Source of the DNA: Rs1 sp034111875
GTDB taxonomy: Bacteria > Pseudomonadota > Gammaproteobacteria > Pseudomonadales > Balneatricaceae
Direction: 5' to 3'
Assembly: GCA_034111875.1 (NCBI GenBank)
Contig: JAWUWK010000114.1
Span: 1 to 35,261, forward strand
DNA: 35,261 nucleotides
Below are positions 7,729-15,525 of the stretch, in pieces. A program made the translations under genes and the position numbers. The notes beneath the pieces were generated by a model. It ran no database searches, was not told the origin of the DNA, and saw only the letters and a program-made list of their open reading frames with translations. Each line of letters starts with the position of its first letter. Position 1 is the stretch's first letter.

Positions 7729-8268
7729 ATGGATTATGATGTTGTACTGAAATTTTGGTTTGAAGAAATTTCACCGGCACAATGGTGGAAAAAAGATGCT
7801 GATTTCGACCAGCTAATAAAACAGCGCTTCTCTGGTTTATATAGCCACGCGAGTGTTGGTGAGTTGTACGCTTGGCGCACTGAAATTCGTGGTCGCTTAG
7901 CTGAAATAATTATTTTAGACCAGTTCTCTAGGAATATATTTAGACACTCGGCCCAAGCTTTTGCCACAGATTCAATGGCCATTGCGTTAGCGCAAGAAGC
8001 CATAAGCAGTGCTGAGGATAAAAACTTGTCCACTGTTGAAAGAAGCTTTTTATACATGCCTTTTATGCACAGTGAATCGACGATGATGCATGAAATAGCG
8101 AGGCAACTATTTGATCAAGTAGGCATTGAAACCAATATTGAGAGTGCTCAACAACATTTTGATATTATCAAACGTTTTAGTCGTTACCCCCATAGAAATC
8201 AATTGTTATGGAGAGAATCAACGGATGCTGAAATGGAATTCTTAGAACAGCCAGGTTCTAGTTTTTAA
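7729..8268 (+). CDS. DUF924 family protein
   Basis: This 179-residue protein begins MDYDVVLKFWFEE. It has the hallmarks of DUF924: F-W-F-E near the start, Q-W-W-K, the R-G-R-L-A-E-I-I-I-L-D-Q-F-S-R-N segment at about residues 56-70, LYMPFMHSE, and a final R-F-x-R-Y-P-H-R-N motif. Members are predicted all-helical and TPR-like. No reaction is established, so no role is assigned. ATG 7729 was chosen because the family begins there and GTGGG lies 8 bases upstream. The frame is open to 7669, but that extension is not family-like. A low-level inverted repeat (CCGC/GCGG, about 8290-8311) follows the gene and might be a weak terminator. Confidence 0.85.
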   Translation: MDYDVVLKFWFEEISPAQWWKKDADFDQLIKQRFSGLYSHASVGELYAWRTEIRGRLAEIIILDQFSRNIFRHSAQAFATDSMAIALAQEAISSAEDKNLSTVERSFLYMPFMHSESTMMHEIARQLFDQVGIETNIESAQQHFDIIKRFSRYPHRNQLLWRESTDAEMEFLEQPGSSF

Positions 8269-8516
8269 GTATCAAGCAGATCGAGACTGCCGCTTTCTTA
8301 GCGAGTGCGGTGTTTTTCAAGGTAGTTGTCACTCTTTTCTTAAATTTTACGCTGTCACTCGTGTCATTTGATCGGGTTCTTTATCTGGGTGTCGCAGGCT
8401 TAAGATGACTCGACAATGGATTAAAAATTGCCAAGAACTAATTTTAAATTGTGAATTTTTTGTGCGGTTATCAATTAATTATCAACGCTTTACATTCAAC
8501 TATTAAGGAGTTTACT

Positions 8517-9344
8517 TTGCACAACAAAATTGTCACGCTTGGACCTCAAGGTACTTATTCTGAGCTGGCTACTTTAAACTACTTATCACAATATCAGCTT
8601 GATTTAGACATTGAATTTTTTAGCTCAATCACGAAGACACTTAACGCAATTGGTAATACGGCTACTTTAGGTGTATTGCCAATAGAAAACTTCTCAGAAG
8701 GTTTCGTCAACTTAGTGTTAGATCATTTGATTAGCGCAACACTCTATATCAAGGCTGAAGTATTACTGCCTATACAATTTTCTTTGGTTAGTCACTGCCA
8801 TGCATGTTCTGAAATTGAAGATATTTATGTTCAATTTATTGCTAAAGGGCAATGTACTGATTTTTTAGATGATTTCTTGAATTGTAAGTTCATTACGACA
8901 GAAAGTAATACTCAGTCAATGTTAGCTATGCAGCAGAACTCTAAATCTGCGGCGGTCATTCCCAATCATTTATTAACCGATCAAAATTACAATTTAGTCA
9001 AGCAAAATATAACTGATTACCACAACAATCAGACTCGATTTCTGGTTTTTTCCGACACTACAGATGAATGTTATGCTGGCAAGTCTGCTGACTATAAAAC
9101 CAGTATAATCGTGTTATTTCATAGTGATTACCCTGGTTATTTAGAAAATATTTTAAGCAAATTCACTCAGTGCAATATCAATTTAATTTCTATTGTTTCC
9201 AGGCCTACTCGACAAGAATTTGGCAAGTATCATTTTTTTATTGATCTTGATGGGCATCAAAAAGATACGAATATTGACATGGCATTGACCGATATTCAGC
9301 AGTACTTTAACGTTAAAATTTTAGGCTCTTATCTTAAACATTAA
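8517..9344 (+). CDS. pheA: Stand-alone prephenate dehydratase with ACT domain
   Basis: This enzyme converts prephenate to phenylpyruvate in phenylalanine synthesis. The 275 residues comprise a dehydratase domain (TLGPQGTYSELA at the start, GVLPIENFSEGFVN near residue 70, the NQTRFLVF catalytic segment near 180) and a C-terminal ACT domain from about residue 195 (PGYLENILSKF, INLISIVSRPTR, Y-H-F-F-I-D-L-D-G-H). There is no chorismate mutase domain. Translation most likely starts at TTG 8517, because AAGGAG at 8505-8510 lies six bases upstream. The in-frame ATG at 8451 has no ribosome site and adds non-family residues. Several conserved positions differ from the usual consensus: ENS is ENF, the ACT GAL(V) motif is GYLE, and ESRP is VSRP. 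Phenylalanine feedback may therefore be altered. Confidence 0.85.
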   Translation: MHNKIVTLGPQGTYSELATLNYLSQYQLDLDIEFFSSITKTLNAIGNTATLGVLPIENFSEGFVNLVLDHLISATLYIKAEVLLPIQFSLVSHCHACSEIEDIYVQFIAKGQCTDFLDDFLNCKFITTESNTQSMLAMQQNSKSAAVIPNHLLTDQNYNLVKQNITDYHNNQTRFLVFSDTTDECYAGKSADYKTSIIVLFHSDYPGYLENILSKFTQCNINLISIVSRPTRQEFGKYHFFIDLDGHQKDTNIDMALTDIQQYFNVKILGSYLKH

Positions 9345-9352
9345 CGCGTTAT

Positions 9353-9383
9353 CATCCGCATACTGACGAAATGATTGCGGATG
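9353..9383. other. Inverted repeat after pheA
   Basis: CATCCGCA at 9353-9360 pairs perfectly with TGCGGATG at 9376-9383 across a 15-base loop. There is no U-run after it, so it is a doubtful terminator. It may be an operator or an RNA processing hairpin. Confidence 0.4.
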
Positions 9384-9493
9384 GCTATTATTACAAAGCG
9401 GTATTGGGTTAATCAATATAACGCTCCCTCGCTGTATTTTATCCGCCAAACAATTCGCTTATGGATGGCAATTAATTGTCAAGGAGAGCAGCG

Positions 9494-10910
9494 TTGAGCG
9501 CTAGAGAATTACTGTCTGAGTTATTTATTCCCCAGTTTGATAAGAGCAGCACTGTACCTCATTACATTCAATTGTATAGGGTTTTAGAACGCAGCATAAT
9601 AGAGGGTGATTTTAGTGTGGGAGCTAAATGACCTGCGAGCAGACCGTTATTTCTCTCTTTTAAAGTCTCCAGAAACACGGTTAAAGCGGCTTATGAATTA
9701 CTCCAAGCGCAAGGCTATATCGAGACTAAACGAGGCGCCGGCAGCTACCGATCAAATGTGCGATTGACGAGCTCAAAAGCGCTAACGATTAAAACTGAAT
9801 CACCTAATCAAACGACAGATACTAAACTGTCCAGACTCTACCAAAGATTGGCCTGTAAAGGTGTCACTAAACCTTATCAAGCAGCACCAGCAATCCCTGC
9901 TATTGCCGAGTTTCCATGGATACAATGGCGAAGGTCTGTGAATTACGCCGGCCGAGTGATAAAGCATGAAGTTGAATCTTCTGTATTAGGGAGTGAGCTG
10001 CAGTAAAGATAATATTTTGATCTTTTCTGACTCTCAGCAAGCCATTTATACGTCACTTCAGTTACTGATTGATCCTCAAGATAGTGTTTTTGTCGAAGAC
10101 CCCTGTTATTTTAGGATTGATGGAGCATTCAATGCACTTAATGCTAAGAAGATACCTGTAGAGGTTGATCGCCAAGGTTTTAATCTACAAAGGGAATCCT
10201 ATCTCGAGAGTAAAGTGGCTGTCGTGACGCCTTCTCGGAATTATCCATTAGGCTATACTTTGAGCTTGCCGCGGCGTTTAGTATTATTGAATTGGGCAAA
10301 AGAAAATAGCAGTTGGATCATAGAAGATGATTATGATGGTGAATTTAGGTTCGATGGTCCGCCACTAAATTCTCTACAAGGATTAGGCAAGACTGAAAGA
10401 GTCATTTATGCCGGTAAATTTAGTCGGATTCTGCATCCGTCTATACGCATTGGTTATTTGGTTTTACCACCGTTACTGGTTGAACCATTTACTTTGGCAA
10501 AAAAATTAATGCTTGGCAATGTGCCCATATTAGCGCAATTTGCTTTGGCTGAATTCATGTCAGCAGGTTATTTTTCAAGTCATGTACGCAAGATGAGAAA
10601 GCTTTAACGCTTCAGACGCGCGTTTTTAAGGCGCATTATCGAAGAACAATTGAAAGGTTATCTTACCTTAGTGGAAAGTGATGGTGGTATGCACTGTGTT
10701 TATCTTCTAGATAAACACATCAATGATATTATGCTCTGTAATGACGCTAACGATCTAGGTCTGGGAATACAACTTTTATCTCATTATTACTCAGGGGTGA
10801 AAAAACTAAGCGGCCTGGTTATTGGCTTTGCTGGATACAATGAAAGTGAACAAGTGAGGGCCATTACGTTACTTTCAACAGTTATTCGCAATGCAAAGTT
10901 CAATGGATAA
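9494..10910 (+). pseudogene. MocR/PdxR-type GntR regulator, disrupted
   Basis: These regulators fuse an N-terminal GntR winged helix to an aminotransferase-like PLP domain. Reading across frames from TTG 9494 (AAGGAG at 9481-9486) gives the winged helix (VSRNTVKAAYELLQAQGYIE, then T-K-R-G-A-G-S-Y). The PLP domain follows (VFVEDPCYFRIDGA, V-V-T-P-S-R-N-Y-P-L-G, IIEDDYDGEFRF) and ends in GGMHCVYLL. The lesions are an in-frame TGA at 9629-9631, a frameshift with apparent loss of about 20 residues near 9985-10000, and a TAA at 10605-10607 where the family has tyrosine. The PLP-lysine motif, usually FSK before a P-x-R-x-G-Y segment, reads KFSRILHP, so the lysine is replaced by arginine. The gene lies just upstream of a PLP enzyme that it may once have controlled. 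Confidence 0.85.
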
Positions 10911-10937
10911 ACGTTTTTTTCCATTCTTTTTTCATTT

Positions 10938-10949
10938 ATAGTTAACTAT
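10938..10949. promoter_or_regulatory. 12-bp palindrome ATAGTTAACTAT before the PLP enzyme gene
   Basis: This perfect palindrome lies about 30 bp before the ATG at 10979. The same 12 bases form the core of a 16-bp palindrome upstream of moaE (23237-23252). A shared repressor site is possible but unproven. Confidence 0.35.
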
Positions 10950-10978
10950 TAATTACTCTTTTTATATCGGAATTTCCA

Positions 10979-12247
10979 ATGAAACAATCAGATAGCCATG
11001 AAAACCCTGATCACGAAATTAATTTTACATCTGATATTGTTCATTTTGATCGGGTAATGCCCCATGCTAATGGCGCGATACATTATCCAGTGCATCCTTC
11101 TACGCAATACACTTTTGATACAGTAGATGAACTCATCAATGTATTCCAAGGTAAAATCAAAGGTAATTCACCATACTCCAGGCAAGGCACGCCGACGACT
11201 GCCGCCTTAGAAGCTAAACTAGCGCACATAGAAGGAGGGGATGGCGCTATCACTTTCGCTACCGGGATGGCGGCAATTTCAGCTGCCTTTCTCACCTTGC
11301 TAAAAGCTGGGGATCATATTGTGGTGTCAAAGTATTTATTTGGTAACACAGCAAGCTTCTTCAACACGTTAGAAGGTTTTGGTATTGAAGTGAGTAGGGT
11401 AGATTCATGTTTTGCGAGCAATGTTGCAAATGAAATAAGAACCAATACCAGAATCGTATTCGTTGAAACAGTGGCCAATCCTGGAACCCAAATCCCAGAT
11501 CTACAAGCGATTGGGGATATCTGCGAAGAAAACGAGATAGTGTATTTTGTCGATAACACCGTGTTGTCGGCTTACTTGTTTCAACCTAAAACAGTCAAAG
11601 CTTCCTTGGTTATTCATTCACTTACCAAGTCTGCGGCTGGCCAGGGCCAAATCCTCGGTGGCGTTGTTATTAATACAGGACTGTATAATTGGCGGAATTA
11701 TCCTAATATTTTTGAATCCTATAAAAAGGGTGACTCTAATAAATGGGGCTTGATGCAAATTAGAAAGAAAGGTCTTAGGGATATGGGGGGGACGTTGACG
11801 TCTCAATCAGCTCACATGGTCAGTCTAGGCTTAGAAACCTTGGCAATAAGAATGGAGAGAACCAGCAGTACGGCGTTGAAAATTGCCCACTTTTTACAAG
11901 ACCAAAGAAAAGTTTCTAAAGTGTATTACCCTATGCTAGAAGATCACAGAAGTTATCAGCAAGCCAAAACACATTTTAAAGCGGGTGCTTGGTTATTATC
12001 CTTTGAACTTGTCGATGCTGACAGCTGTTTAGCATTTGTCGATAATTTGAAAATATTTATAAAAGCCACAGGTTTAGCAGATTCGCGCAGTTTAATTATT
12101 CCTGTCGCCCATACCATATTCTGGGAAATGGGTGCAGAAAAAAGAGCAAAGATGAATATAAGCCCAAGTTTGCTGCGTATTTCTGTAGGGCTAGAAGAAA
12201 GCAGTTGTTTAATAGAAGATCTCAATCAAGCTTTGAAGTTGGTTTAA
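10979..12247 (+). CDS. Cystathionine gamma-synthase family PLP enzyme
   Basis: This is a 422-residue member of the Cys/Met metabolism PLP-dependent family (cystathionine synthases and lyases, O-acylhomoserine sulfhydrylases). Visible features are YSRQGTPTT at residues 66-74 (phosphate-binding and active-site tyrosine loop; the common N-P-T is T-P-T here), FATGMAAISA at about 93-102, VDNT at 191-194 with the PLP-ring aspartate, and SLTKSAAGQGQILGG with the Schiff-base lysine at 217. The C-terminal RISVGLEE segment is conserved. The exact reaction (gamma-synthase, gamma-lyase or sulfhydrylase) cannot be decided from sequence alone. The start ATG 10979 has a weak GGA upstream. The gene follows a broken MocR regulator and leads by four bases into the DUF2007 gene, so the two are coupled. 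Confidence 0.85.
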   Translation: MKQSDSHENPDHEINFTSDIVHFDRVMPHANGAIHYPVHPSTQYTFDTVDELINVFQGKIKGNSPYSRQGTPTTAALEAKLAHIEGGDGAITFATGMAAISAAFLTLLKAGDHIVVSKYLFGNTASFFNTLEGFGIEVSRVDSCFASNVANEIRTNTRIVFVETVANPGTQIPDLQAIGDICEENEIVYFVDNTVLSAYLFQPKTVKASLVIHSLTKSAAGQGQILGGVVINTGLYNWRNYPNIFESYKKGDSNKWGLMQIRKKGLRDMGGTLTSQSAHMVSLGLETLAIRMERTSSTALKIAHFLQDQRKVSKVYYPMLEDHRSYQQAKTHFKAGAWLLSFELVDADSCLAFVDNLKIFIKATGLADSRSLIIPVAHTIFWEMGAEKRAKMNISPSLLRISVGLEESSCLIEDLNQALKLV

Positions 12248-12251
12248 TCTA

Positions 12252-12551
12252 GTGAGGCTGCTATATACCCATTCAAATGCGTTAATTGTTTTGAATGCAA
12301 AAAATATTGTTGCATCACAACATATTAAAATATTTCTAAATAATCAATTTTCAGCGGGTGCTGTAGGAGAGCTTCCGCCAATTGATAACTGGTTAGAGTT
12401 ATGGGTTGTCGAAGATTTACATTATGACAGAGCGCTAAAGCTGTTAGACAGTTTCAACCAAGAGGATAAAAAAGACTGGTATTGCACACACTGCCAAGAG
12501 GTAAATGGCGGTGCCTTTGAATTTTGTTGGAATTGCCTGACAGACGTCTAG
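12252..12551 (+). CDS. DUF2007 protein with a C-terminal zinc ribbon
   Basis: This 99-residue protein has two parts. Residues 1-70 match the DUF2007 fold (putative signal-transducing, ACT/PII-like): L-I-V-L-N-A-K-N near the start, then the G-A-V-G-E-L-P segment and ELWVVEDLHYDRALKLL. Residues 74-97 are a small zinc ribbon: W-Y-C-x2-C-x10-C-x2-C, like RanBP2-type fingers. It starts at GTG 12252, four bases after the PLP enzyme stop, with no clear ribosome site, so translational coupling is likely. An ATG alternative is not available in frame. A hairpin begins at its stop codon. The function is unknown. The zinc ribbon suggests binding to RNA or protein, which is inference. Confidence 0.75.
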   Translation: MRLLYTHSNALIVLNAKNIVASQHIKIFLNNQFSAGAVGELPPIDNWLELWVVEDLHYDRALKLLDSFNQEDKKDWYCTHCQEVNGGAFEFCWNCLTDV

Positions 12552-12579
12552 CGAGTCTCTTAGATTAGACTATCGCTAG
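12548..12579 (+). terminator. Hairpin at the end of the PLP enzyme/DUF2007 pair
   Basis: CTAGCGA (12548-12554) pairs with TCGCTAG (12573-12579), and inside it GTCT pairs with AGAC, with a two-base bulge. The stem overlaps the stop codon. A short T-containing stretch follows but no true U-run, so its role as terminator or as mRNA 3'-end protection is tentative. Confidence 0.45.
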
Positions 12580-12582
12580 TGT

Positions 12583-12990
12583 TTAAAGCGGATCAGAGTG
12601 TTGGTTTTGAATTTCTAATACTTGATCTAAGTTTTCAATTAATAGATTTACCCGCGCTGGGTCGAAGTGAATAGCCGATTGCTCTACTATTAATTCAATG
12701 GTTTTTTCTACCGTCCAAGCTTTTTTGCAGCAATGTTTCGAACAAAGAGCATCAAAACATCGGCGATACCGGTAATCCTGGCAAATATATAAATGTCTTT
12801 TCCATTTAAACCGCTAGGATAACCAGAGCCGTCCCATTTTTGATGATGTTGAAGAGCAATGATAGCCCCGCTTTTAAAGCCATCTTCATCCACGCCGGTA
12901 TGAACTGAATACCCGTACGTCGATTACTAACGCCCTCGAGTGTCATTTTTAACCTGCCAACCTGCATCAGAGTTTTTCTTCGGCTTAACA
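12583..12990 (-). pseudogene. HD-GYP domain remnant (c-di-GMP phosphodiesterase type)
   Basis: Read leftward across three frames, this is the C-terminal ~115 residues of an HD-GYP protein. First comes L-K-P-K-K-N-S-D-A-G-W-Q-V, then T-L-E-G-V-S in a second frame, then the hallmark IALQHHQKWDGSGYPSGLNG and the ARITGIADV segment in a third. A further frameshift near 12740 leads into KKAWTVEKTIELIVEQS and the I-H-F-D-P-A-R-V-N-L-L end. The stop is at 12583-12585. The HD metal-binding N-terminal half is absent. The homology ends where the IS5 remnant begins (about 12990-13022), which suggests that the IS inserted into this gene and that both then eroded. Confidence 0.8.
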
Positions 12991-13021
12991 CTCACTCCGT
13001 TGCCAGAGCATGATTATGCTG

Positions 13022-13469
13022 CTTTGATGTGGCATGAGTGATATTAATCTGTCCCTTCGTTATAATGATATTTTTATCTTCAAGTTGGCGATTCAATTCT
13101 TTAAAGAGGATCTGCCATAAATTTTGTTTCACTAACTTCGTTAGAAAGCGACCCAAAGTGGACGATTCTTGTACATTGGCTGTCAGCTCAAGATGGCAAA
13201 ACTTACGGAATAATAAATCTCTGCATAGGCATTGAGCTAATTGAACATCCGACAATCGATACCAAATACCGAGCAATAAGCTTCGATAAAGAGTTAGCAG
13301 CGGATAACTAGGCCTAACCGTTTTTGGATCATAGATGGAGCAGAGTTTGTCTGCGATTTTTTGACCAATCTAACAATGCTTCAATATTGTCTAAACTATG
13401 AAGAATCGGGTGAGTCATATCAGAAGACGACACAAATAATTCGGGTTGGGTAGTAAATGGTTTTTGCAT
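13022..13469 (-). pseudogene. IS5-family transposase, N-terminal fragment
   Basis: From ATG 13469 the leftward translation starts MQKPFTTQPELFVSSSDMTH and reaches HSLDNIEALLDWSK. A frameshift (near 13350) follows, then sequence matching D-P-K-T-x-R-P-S-Y-P-L-L-T. The frame then continues in the 12992-13276 segment with LGIWYRLSDVQLAQCLCRDL, FRKFCHLELTANVQESSTLG and N-R-Q-L-E-D-K-N-I-I-I-T-K-G-Q-I-N-I. IS5 transposases continue with the first catalytic aspartate (I-D-A-T). Here the D is replaced by H (THAT) and the match stops. The DDE catalytic core is gone, so the fragment cannot be active. Confidence 0.85.
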
Positions 13470-13526
13470 AGGCAATTATATAATGAGGCTCTCATATATT
13501 TCAGTCAAGCGTTATGCTGAGCTCTC
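13022..13526 (-). mobile_element. IS5-family insertion sequence remnant
   Basis: The block contains the 5' half of an IS5-type transposase (13469 leftward to about 13022) and its upstream terminus. Its outer end, read inward, is CGAGAGCTCAGCATAACG (reverse complement of 13510-13527). That end differs at one of 18 positions from the left end of the MITE at 2164-2181. The other half of the element, including its second terminus, is missing, and HD-GYP sequence follows directly. Confidence 0.7.
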
Positions 13527-13706
13527 GATTTAAATAATTTATGCTGTGTATGAAATAACGCCATAAGCAGCACCATAAAAAAATAAATATGAACCTAACA
13601 TTAATAAATAAAATTTATAACATAGCGAAATCAGTGAGATTAATGTGTAAAAAATTGATTTAAATACTAAATTTCGACTTTTTTGATTAAAAACCACTTT
13701 TCAATA
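13527..13706. other. AT-rich non-coding sequence before the csp promoter
   Basis: About 180 bp of very AT-rich sequence lie between the IS5 end and the csp promoter. I looked for the missing HD half of the HD-GYP gene here on the minus strand and did not find it. Confidence 0.4.
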
Positions 13707-13734
13707 TTGACCGCGCGCAAAAGGTGTATATAAT
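13707..13734 (+). promoter_or_regulatory. Sigma-70 promoter of the cold-shock gene
   Basis: TTGACC at 13707-13712 and TATAAT at 13729-13734 are separated by 16 bp, which is close to consensus. A start near 13741 would give a leader of about 150 nt before the ATG at 13893. That matches the long, structured leaders of cspA-type mRNAs. I did not find an exact cold-box sequence. Confidence 0.7.
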
Positions 13735-13892
13735 TCACTTAGCTAGAAAATAAGTTCCATATTTATGTGCCATAACGATGTCCTGTTTGTTCATGCCTCG
13801 TCATGATATTCATAAGTAATCGCAACATTTCCGGCAAATAGCCTTAATATTTAATTAAGGTGTAACTTACTCTTGAATTAAAGGATTTCCAT

Positions 13893-14099
13893 ATGTCTAC
13901 TACAACTGGTACTGTTAAATGGTTTAATGAAACTAAAGGTTTTGGTTTTATCGAACAAGAATCAGGTCCAGACGTTTTCGCTCATTTCAGCGCTATCGCT
14001 GGTGACGGATTTAAAACTCTAGCTGAAGGCCAAAAAGTTCAGTTTACTGTTTCTCAAGGACAAAAAGGTCCACAAGCTGAGAACATTGTTGCGCTATAA
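13893..14099 (+). CDS. CspA-family cold-shock protein
   Basis: This 68-residue single cold-shock domain binds single-stranded RNA and DNA and melts RNA structure. TVKWFNETKGFGFIE carries the RNP1 motif (KGFGFI) and DVFAHFSAI carries RNP2. The C-terminal QKGPQAENIV strand is complete. The ATG at 13893 has AAAGGA about eight bases upstream. The gene has its own strong promoter and long leader and ends in a strong terminator, so it is a monocistronic unit. Whether it is cold-induced or constitutive, like cspC/cspE, cannot be told. The long leader favours post-transcriptional control. Confidence 0.95.
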   Translation: MSTTTGTVKWFNETKGFGFIEQESGPDVFAHFSAIAGDGFKTLAEGQKVQFTVSQGQKGPQAENIVAL

Positions 14100-14126
14100 T
14101 ATAGCCAGCTAAATACTCTTATGAGT

Positions 14127-14154
14127 AAAAAAGGGCATTTATTTGCCCTTTTTT
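14127..14154. terminator. Bidirectional terminator between csp and the NYN gene
   Basis: AAAAAAGGGCA (14127-14137) pairs with TGCCCTTTTTT (14144-14154) around a six-base loop. A T-run follows on both strands, so it can end csp (+) and the NYN gene (-). Confidence 0.9.
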
Positions 14155-14162
14155 GTGTCTGT

Positions 14163-14636
14163 CTATAAAAGATGTTGCTGTTTTATTTGGTGGAATGTGC
14201 CGCAAGAGTCAATTAAAGCTTTGGCGGTCAAGTTTGCTACCCCATGTACTTCCGTGGTCACTTGGTATTTTTCAGTGATAGTGTCCAGTAATATAGAAAA
14301 ATCACCGTCGCCTGAAAGTAAGATCACTGTATCTACTTTAGGAGCGGTTAGTAAAATGTCGATGGTGATCCCGACATCCCAGTCACCTTTCGCGCTGCCA
14401 TCTTGTCTCTGTATATAAGGTTTGAGCTTTAAGTCAAAGCCTATATGCTTTAACGCTTTTTGAAACTTGTGTTGTCCATCATCACCTTTGTCTGTTGCAT
14501 AGGCAACTGCGCTGATGATATTTCCCTTATTAGTCGTCTCTTTCCAAAACTTCCTATAATTAAATTGGCCTCCGTAAGTTGATTTTGTCGTGTAATATAT
14601 ATTCTGAACATCAACGAAAATTGCAATATTTGGCAT
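14163..14636 (-). CDS. NYN (PIN-like) domain protein, LabA/DUF88 family
   Basis: This 157-residue protein is essentially one NYN domain, a nuclease fold related to PIN domains. The acidic metal-site residues are visible: FVDVQNIYY with Asp9, the KGDWDVGITID segment near residue 83, and LLSGDGDFSILLD near 107. The final TEVHGVANLTAKAL strand-helix is typical. RNase activity is expected from the family but not shown for this protein. It has no extra OST-HTH/LOTUS domain. It is convergent with the csp gene and shares its terminator. The upstream 207 bp hold no other gene. The ribosome site before ATG 14636 is weak. Confidence 0.85.
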   Translation of the reverse strand: MPNIAIFVDVQNIYYTTKSTYGGQFNYRKFWKETTNKGNIISAVAYATDKGDDGQHKFQKALKHIGFDLKLKPYIQRQDGSAKGDWDVGITIDILLTAPKVDTVILLSGDGDFSILLDTITEKYQVTTEVHGVANLTAKALIDSCGTFHQIKQQHLL

Positions 14637-14843
14637 GTTAGTCCATCAGTGATCGTGGGGGTCTGTAGTTGAATGAAATGTTATGCGCCTCAAAATAATT
14701 TAAAGGCGGGTAATTGGCCCAGAGCGGTCTTATTTACTGCGCGTAAGGTTGTTTGATCAAATGCAGTGTATCAACTTTAAGTAGATCACTGTTCTGTTCA
14801 AATGGCCTGGCTGTCACTAGGTTCAAAGTTCTTAGCCAACTTG

Positions 14844-15524
14844 CTAGGCTTGTATTGCAAGTGATTTCTCCGCTTTGTTGATCATTAGGGTGACAATGAA
14901 GTTTAGGGCTAAATAGAAGGCACCGGCTATTAGGATAGGTTCAAAAGGGCTAAAGTATTCAGATGAGATTTCTTTATACACACCAGTTATATCCATAATG
15001 GTTATTGTGCTGGCAAGAGAGGTAGATTTCACCATCAAAATAACTTCGTTGCCGTATCCTGGAAGCGCTTGGCGCATTGCCAATGGAAAGGTAATACGTC
15101 GAAACAGTTGGATCGTATTCATGCCGCAGGCTTTGCCAGCTTCAATCAAACCAATAGCAACAGAGGATATGCCTCCTCTAATGATTTCACTGGTATAGGC
15201 AGCAGTATTTAAGGTTAAAGAGAGTATGGCGCAAAACCAAGGGTCTTTAAAAAACTGCCAGAGTCCTATAGAATCCAGTTCATCCTTGAATTGTCCTGAA
15301 CCGTAGTATATTAAAAACATTTGAATTAATAATGGCGTAGATCTGAAGATATAAACGAAAATATATGCCGGCTTATTGAGTATCCAATAAGAACTCAATC
15401 GTCCAAGCGCGACAATAACAGCCAAGAAAAAACCGAAAAAGAGAGAAACAGTGACTAAGGTTAGTGTCACTGGAAGAGCTTGGGCTATTGCGGGAATAGA
15501 CTCTTTAATAATTTCCATATCCAT
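14844..15524 (-). CDS. aotM: Basic amino acid ABC transporter permease, HisM/AotM type
   Basis: This is an inner-membrane permease of a polar amino acid ABC importer, probably for arginine/ornithine. At 226 residues with about five membrane helices, it has the HisM-family start (MDMEIIKESIPAI), the Y-I-F-R-S-T-P-L-L-I-Q segment and the EAA loop EAGKACGMNTIQLFRR, which docks on the ATPase. It starts one base after the stop of the other permease gene, with AGAAGG just upstream, so the pair is translationally coupled. It is the last gene of the minus-strand aotJ-aotQ-aotM unit. Substrate specificity is inferred from the AotO-type neighbour and family resemblance. A histidine or lysine specificity is not excluded. 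Confidence 0.85.
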   Translation of the reverse strand: MDMEIIKESIPAIAQALPVTLTLVTVSLFFGFFLAVIVALGRLSSYWILNKPAYIFVYIFRSTPLLIQMFLIYYGSGQFKDELDSIGLWQFFKDPWFCAILSLTLNTAAYTSEIIRGGISSVAIGLIEAGKACGMNTIQLFRRITFPLAMRQALPGYGNEVILMVKSTSLASTITIMDITGVYKEISSEYFSPFEPILIAGAFYLALNFIVTLMINKAEKSLAIQA

Positions 15525-15525
15525 A

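Noticed and set aside
7734..8057. Minus-strand open frame of 107 codons inside the DUF924 gene
   Set aside because: It is antisense to a clearly conserved gene and has no family resemblance.
13527..13706. Missing HD half of the HD-GYP gene on the far side of the IS5 remnant
   Set aside because: No HD-domain motif could be found in any minus-strand frame. The sequence is AT-rich and non-coding.
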